A stretch of DNA of 17,781 nt from Lachnospiraceae bacterium (lineage in GTDB: Bacteria; Bacillota; Clostridia; Lachnospirales; Lachnospiraceae). Position 1 is the first letter of the stretch; every line of letters starts with the position of its first letter. The notes beneath the pieces were generated by a model. It worked only from the letters and a program-made list of their open reading frames with translations, was not told the origin of the DNA and made no database searches. The DNA lies in NCBI GenBank assembly GCA_902363555.1, contig CABJAM010000006.1, positions 1 to 17,781 on the forward strand, read 5' to 3'. Shown one piece after another: positions 14,397 to 17,781 of the stretch. A program made the position numbers and the translations under genes.

Positions 14397-14511
14397 GTTG
14401 AGTCTGGATTTTGCTGTGAATTGGATCGGCACCGGAGTGTATCCGGGCGATTCAAATTGCTATGAAACCGCAAAGATGCAGACCTGTGAAAATAAGAGAA
14501 TGGAGAACGCA

Positions 14512-15456
14512 ATGACGACAGAATTTATACATGAGTTGACTCAGATTGTCGGAGCAAACGCCATAAGATTGAACGAACCTATGAAAAATCATACAACATT
14601 CAGGATCGGAGGGCCGGCGGACGTTTTTGTTATCCCGGAAAGCCCGAAAGCTTTGGAACGGGCGGTGGAATGTTGTAAGGCTTATAATATACCATGGCAG
14701 ATCATTGGAAAAGGGAGTAATCTGCTGGTGGGCGACAAGGGAATCCGGGGCGCTGTTTTCAGGATCTGTCAGACCATGGACAGCGTGACGTTTGAACCCT
14801 TAAAGGGAGAGAGCGTGTCGGTGACCGCAGGGGCGGGGATTTTATTATCCCAGTTGGCCCGGAGGGTGGCGGAGGAAGGGCTTTGCGGCTTTGAATTTGC
14901 CAGCGGTATCCCGGGCACCTTTGGCGGGGCCATCACCATGAATGCCGGGGCTTACGGCGGGGAGATGAAGCCGCTGATCGTTTACGCGAAGGTGCTCACT
15001 CCCGGCGGAGAAATCCTGACTCTGAATCAGTGTGAGCTTTCCATGGGTTACCGGACAAGCATCATACAGAAGAAAGACCTGATCGTCCTGGAGGCTGCCA
15101 TGGTGCTGCGCAGGGGGGATAAGGCGGAGATTTTGGCACAGATGGCTGAGCTTAACGGCCGACGCCGGGAGAAGCAGCCTCTGGAATATCCCAGTGCCGG
15201 AAGTACATTTAAGCGGCCGGAGGGTTACTTTGCCGGAAAGCTGATCCAGGATGCCGGATTGAAGGGCTATCAGTTGGGCGGCGCTCAGATATCCGAAAAG
15301 CACAGTGGCTTTGTCATTAATACCGGGGAGGCCACTGCCGACGATGTACTTCAACTGATCCGGCATGTTCAGGCCACTGTGTTGGAGAAATTCGGCGTCA
15401 CTTTGGAGCCGGAGGTACGGATGATCGGAGAATTTGCAACCGTTTTAAACGACTGA
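14512..15456 (+). CDS. murB: UDP-N-acetylenolpyruvoylglucosamine reductase MurB
   Basis: A 314-residue cytoplasmic flavoenzyme that reduces UDP-GlcNAc-enolpyruvate to UDP-N-acetylmuramic acid with NADPH, the second step of peptidoglycan precursor synthesis. The FAD-binding part shows TTFRIGGPADVFVIP (about 27-41), GKGSNLLVGDKGIRGAVF and GIPGTFGGAITMNAGAYGGEM. The substrate part has YRTSII, then AGSTFKRP with the catalytic Ser, and the C-terminal EPEVRMIGE with the catalytic Glu. I chose the ATG at 14512 because GGAGA (14502-14506) precedes it; an ATG at 14500 would add four residues. The frame is open back to 14365, but that part overlaps the promoter. It heads a cell-wall and regulation cluster with rapZ 35 bases downstream, an order common in Clostridia. 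Confidence 0.96.
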   Translation: MTTEFIHELTQIVGANAIRLNEPMKNHTTFRIGGPADVFVIPESPKALERAVECCKAYNIPWQIIGKGSNLLVGDKGIRGAVFRICQTMDSVTFEPLKGESVSVTAGAGILLSQLARRVAEEGLCGFEFASGIPGTFGGAITMNAGAYGGEMKPLIVYAKVLTPGGEILTLNQCELSMGYRTSIIQKKDLIVLEAAMVLRRGDKAEILAQMAELNGRRREKQPLEYPSAGSTFKRPEGYFAGKLIQDAGLKGYQLGGAQISEKHSGFVINTGEATADDVLQLIRHVQATVLEKFGVTLEPEVRMIGEFATVLND

Positions 15457-15491
15457 ACGGTTACGGATTTTTCTTAAATGAGGTAGATGAA

Positions 15492-16361
15492 ATGCGTTTT
15501 GTAATTGTCACCGGCATGAGCGGTGCGGGAAAAACTACGGCTCTTAAAATGCTTGAGGATGCGGGGTATTTTTGTGTGGATAATCTGCCCATACCGCTTA
15601 TATCCAAGTTCGCCAAAATCCAGGAAAATTCCATGATGACCAAGGTGGCAGTGGGGATCGATATACGCAGCGGTGAAGATCTCCCCCAGCTAACGCCGGT
15701 CCTTGAATCCTTTGATGCGGATGATATGCGGTATGAAATTTTATTTCTGGACTGCAATGACCGGGTGCTTGTCAAGCGATTTAAGGAGACGCGGCGTTCC
15801 CATCCGTTATCCAAATCCGGGCGGATCGAGGCAGGCATAGCCTCCGAGCGCAGCGCGCTGGATTTTCTGAAGAAGAAAGCGACGTATATTATTGATACGT
15901 CCCAGCTATTGACCCGGGAGCTCAAAACGGAGATGAACCGGATTTTTGTAAAAAATGAGAACTATCAGAGCTTTTTTGTGACGATTTTATCCTTTGGGTT
16001 TAAGTACGGTATACCAGCAGATGCGGATCTTGTTTTTGATGTGCGGTTTCTGCCCAATCCCTATTATATCGACGAGCTTCGCCCAAAAACTGGCAATGAC
16101 AAAGAAGTCTCCGACTATGTATTAAAATATAAGGAATCGGGTATCTTTCTTGAGAAGCTGGTGGATATGATCCGCTTTCTGATTCCGAACTATATTAATG
16201 AAGGAAAAAATCAGTTGGTCATCGGCATCGGCTGTACCGGCGGCAAGCATCGTTCGGTGACCCTGGCCAATGCCCTGTTTCAGGCGTTGTCGGGCAGCGA
16301 ATATGGTCTGAAGGTGGAGCACCGGGATATTGAAAAGGACCGCCGTTATAAACCGGCCTGA
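15492..16361 (+). CDS. rapZ: RapZ/YvcJ-type P-loop nucleotide-binding regulator
   Basis: A 289-residue RapZ (YvcJ) family protein. In Escherichia coli RapZ is an RNA-binding adaptor that controls GlmS and thus glucosamine 6-phosphate supply; in Bacillus YvcJ hydrolyses GTP and its role is less clear. The Walker A motif is G8-M-S-G-A-G-K-T15 at the very N-terminus. Family blocks include KETRRSHPL, SFGFKYGIPADADLVFDVRF, the proline-rich LPNPYYIDELRP, and IGIGCTGGKHRSV near the C-terminus. GAGGT (15480-15484) lies 7 bases before the ATG. Linkage to murB makes sense because both affect amino-sugar flow to peptidoglycan. In Bacillus a yvcK gene lies between the rapZ and whiA homologues; here it is absent and whiA follows directly. 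Confidence 0.96.
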   Translation: MRFVIVTGMSGAGKTTALKMLEDAGYFCVDNLPIPLISKFAKIQENSMMTKVAVGIDIRSGEDLPQLTPVLESFDADDMRYEILFLDCNDRVLVKRFKETRRSHPLSKSGRIEAGIASERSALDFLKKKATYIIDTSQLLTRELKTEMNRIFVKNENYQSFFVTILSFGFKYGIPADADLVFDVRFLPNPYYIDELRPKTGNDKEVSDYVLKYKESGIFLEKLVDMIRFLIPNYINEGKNQLVIGIGCTGGKHRSVTLANALFQALSGSEYGLKVEHRDIEKDRRYKPA

Positions 16362-16398
16362 TAATGCCGTCATGGTTCATATGCAAAGGAGTAGGGAA

Positions 16399-17352
16399 AT
16401 GTCATTTTCCGCTGTTGTCAAGGATGAGCTGTCAAGACAGCTTTCTCCGGCAAGACATTGCCGGATCGCAGAGATCGCGGCGATTTTATCGATGTGCGGA
16501 CGGGTGATTTTCGATGAAAATGATCGAATTTCCATAAAAATTCATTCGGAAAGCATTTCTGTCGCAAGAAAGTACTTTACATTATTAAAAAAATCATTTA
16601 ATATTAATAGCGATGTTTCTGTTCGATGTAACTATTATTTAAAAAAGAGGCGGACATATATCGTATCGGTGACGGAGGACGCTGTTGCAAGGAAGATCCT
16701 TTACGCGACCCGGCTGATGACCCCGGATGGGGAAGTCTCGGAGGATTACTCTGTGACTGATCACGTACTTATTCAAAATCCGTGCTGTATGCGGGCTTTC
16801 TTACGAGGTTCGTTTTTGGCCGGAGGCTCCGTCAGCGATCCACAGAAGACATATCATTTTGAAATTTCTTGTTCCAGTAACGAAAAAGCGCTTCAACTAT
16901 CGCAGCTCATGGCTCAGTTTAATATAGAGGGTAAGATCATCCTGAGACAACGGCATTATGTCGTGTATATCAAGGAGGGCTCCCAGATTGTTGATATGCT
17001 CAATGTGATGGAGGCTCATAACTCCCTTATGGAGATGGAAAATGTGCGTATTTTAAAAGAGATGCGTAATTCTGTCAACCGGCGGGTGAATTGTGAGACG
17101 GCGAATATCAACAAGACTGTTTCTGCGGCTGTAAAGCAGGTTGAGGACATTACACTTATCAGAGATACCATAGGCTTTAGCGAACTTTCGGATGGTCTTA
17201 GGGAGATGGCCGGATTACGGCTGGAATATCCGGAGGCCACGCTGGTCGAATTGGGTCAGATGCTCAGTTCCCCTGTGGGGAAATCCGGTGTGAATCATCG
17301 TTTGAGGAAGCTGAGCATGATAGCAGAAGAACTTAGGTGTCACGGGCGTTAG
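16399..17352 (+). CDS. whiA: WhiA-type DNA-binding protein
   Basis: A 317-residue WhiA homologue, a DNA-binding protein conserved in Gram-positive bacteria. It regulates sporulation septation in Streptomyces and affects cell division and chromosome segregation in Bacillus. The N-terminal half resembles LAGLIDADG homing endonucleases without the catalytic residues (FLRGSFLAGGSVSDPQKTYH). The C-terminal part is a helix-turn-helix (LRLEYPEATLVELGQMLS then VGKSGVNHRLRKL). The start at 16399 (MSFSAVVKDEL) is the family's usual one and follows AAAGGAG (16385-16391) by 7 bases. The open frame from 16330 overlaps rapZ and is not used. The HPr-like gene follows 30 bases later, so the two are co-transcribed. 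Confidence 0.96.
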   Translation: MSFSAVVKDELSRQLSPARHCRIAEIAAILSMCGRVIFDENDRISIKIHSESISVARKYFTLLKKSFNINSDVSVRCNYYLKKRRTYIVSVTEDAVARKILYATRLMTPDGEVSEDYSVTDHVLIQNPCCMRAFLRGSFLAGGSVSDPQKTYHFEISCSSNEKALQLSQLMAQFNIEGKIILRQRHYVVYIKEGSQIVDMLNVMEAHNSLMEMENVRILKEMRNSVNRRVNCETANINKTVSAAVKQVEDITLIRDTIGFSELSDGLREMAGLRLEYPEATLVELGQMLSSPVGKSGVNHRLRKLSMIAEELRCHGR

Positions 17353-17382
17353 GAACGCAAAAAGGAAGGCGAGGTACAAATT

Positions 17383-17649
17383 ATGGTTGCAAAAAAAATT
17401 ACAATTAAAATCCCTACCGGTTTTGAGGCAAGACCGGTGGCATTGTTGGTTCAGGTGGCTAGCCAGTATGAAAGCAGCATCTATGTTGAAACCGAAAATA
17501 AGAAGGTGAATGCAAAAAGTATTATGGGTATGATGAGTCTGGTCATCGATGAGGGTGAAACCGTTGTGATTTCTGCAAACGGCAAGGATGAAGATAAGGC
17601 TATTGATAAAATTGAGAAGTATCTCAGTGGGGAAGATACCGGAAAGTGA
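17383..17649 (+). CDS. crh: HPr-family protein, Crh-like, with Glu at position 15
   Basis: An 88-residue protein with the HPr fold. In true HPr, His15 in TGLHARP carries phosphate from PEP to sugar permeases. Here the motif reads T12-G-F-E15-A-R-P18, so residue 15 is Glu and phosphotransfer is not possible. Ser46, the site used by HPr kinase, is kept in KSIMGMMSL (46-53). This pattern matches Crh of Bacillus, which has Gln15 and works only as a regulator (corepressor of CcpA when Ser46 is phosphorylated). The position after whiA also matches crh. A phosphorylated-histidine mimic by Glu15 is conceivable but untested. The gene is the last of the cluster and is followed by a strong terminator. 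A separate ptsH gene is expected elsewhere. The symbol is by analogy. Confidence 0.88.
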   Translation: MVAKKITIKIPTGFEARPVALLVQVASQYESSIYVETENKKVNAKSIMGMMSLVIDEGETVVISANGKDEDKAIDKIEKYLSGEDTGK

Positions 17650-17684
17650 TCCGGAAAACTGGAATAAGAAAAATTGTTTATATA

Positions 17685-17720
17685 ACTGCCGGAGGGAGAA
17701 TATGCCTTCGGCGGTTTTTT
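17685..17720 (+). terminator. Terminator of the murB-rapZ-whiA-crh cluster
   Basis: ACTGCCGGAGG (17685-17695) pairs with CCTTCGGCGGT (17705-17715) over 11 bp with two G-T wobbles and a 9-base loop. The T-run extends to 17721. It lies 35 bases after the stop of the HPr-like gene. Confidence 0.9.
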
Positions 17721-17721
17721 T

Positions 17722-17781
17722 CGTGGAGCAACGAGCCACGAAGGGGAGCTTGCTCACCTTTGTGGCGACTGCCGCGATCCG
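17722..17781 (+). repeat. Dispersed structured intergenic repeat, copy C (cut by window end)
   Basis: This copy matches 9069-9128 at 55 of 60 bases. It folds into CGTGG/CCACG (17722-17740), AAGG-g-GAGC/GCTC-a-CCTT (17741-17760) and GTGGC/GCCGC (17762-17775), where one C-G pair of copy B is replaced by a T-G wobble. It starts one base after the terminator T-run and continues beyond the window. Confidence 0.8.

Noticed and set aside
17215..17757. Minus-strand frame beginning MSKLPFVARC, similar to part of 8940-9371
   Set aside because: The shared peptide comes only from the dispersed repeat read backwards; the rest is antisense to whiA and the HPr-like gene. Not a protein family.
1..17781. Insertion sequences, phage genes, tRNA or rRNA genes
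   Set aside because: No transposase, integrase or RNA-gene signature was seen; gene order is compact and ends in a conserved housekeeping cluster.

Overview
The window looks like chromosomal DNA of an anaerobic Firmicute of the class Clostridia, most likely a gut Lachnospiraceae. Three things suggest this: the murB-rapZ-whiA-Crh/HPr gene order, strong AGGAGG-type ribosome binding sites with sigma-A promoters (TTGACA-17-TATTAT), and a sugar ABC transporter that has a lipoprotein and two permeases but no ATPase. The genus cannot be fixed from the sequence alone.

Layout. Positions 1-204 hold no gene, but carry a C-rich tract that is a G-quadruplex motif on the minus strand. A Cys-type sulfatase (205-1677, minus) diverges from a LacI-family regulator (1944-2939, plus); the 266 bp between them contain two facing promoters and several inverted repeats. 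A 479-bp gap follows with a long-stem terminator, a repeat element, phased GTAAAA boxes and a strong promoter. It leads into a carbohydrate operon: lipoprotein binding protein (3419-4762), two permeases (4904-6624) and a GH65 phosphorylase (6707-9001), closed by a terminator at 9026-9062. A second gene run continues on the same strand: Gfo/Idh/MocA oxidoreductase, TIM-barrel sugar isomerase/epimerase, a second Gfo/Idh/MocA oxidoreductase, a ChbG/YdjC-type deacetylase and a metallo-beta-lactamase-fold hydrolase (9207-14160), ended by a very strong hairpin. The last part (14512-17649) is the housekeeping cluster murB-rapZ-whiA-crh-like.

How the genes may work together (inference). LacI controls import of an oligosaccharide or glycoside. 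GH65 would split an alpha-glucoside with phosphate. The two dehydrogenases around a TIM-barrel isomerase resemble gene sets that act through keto-sugars (inositol/inosose pathways, or oxidative 3-keto-glycoside cleavage as in the dgp cluster). The deacetylase, hydrolase and divergent sulfatase suggest a decorated substrate. This gene combination is the most interesting metabolic feature; its substrate cannot be read from sequence.

Other notable items are a Crh-like protein with Glu at the position of the phosphorylated His15; a structured, dispersed intergenic repeat whose three copies each start within a few bases of a terminator T-tract; a 17-bp box shared by the lacI promoter and the region upstream of the ABC operon; and inverted repeats placed just upstream of the ribosome binding sites of three catabolic genes.
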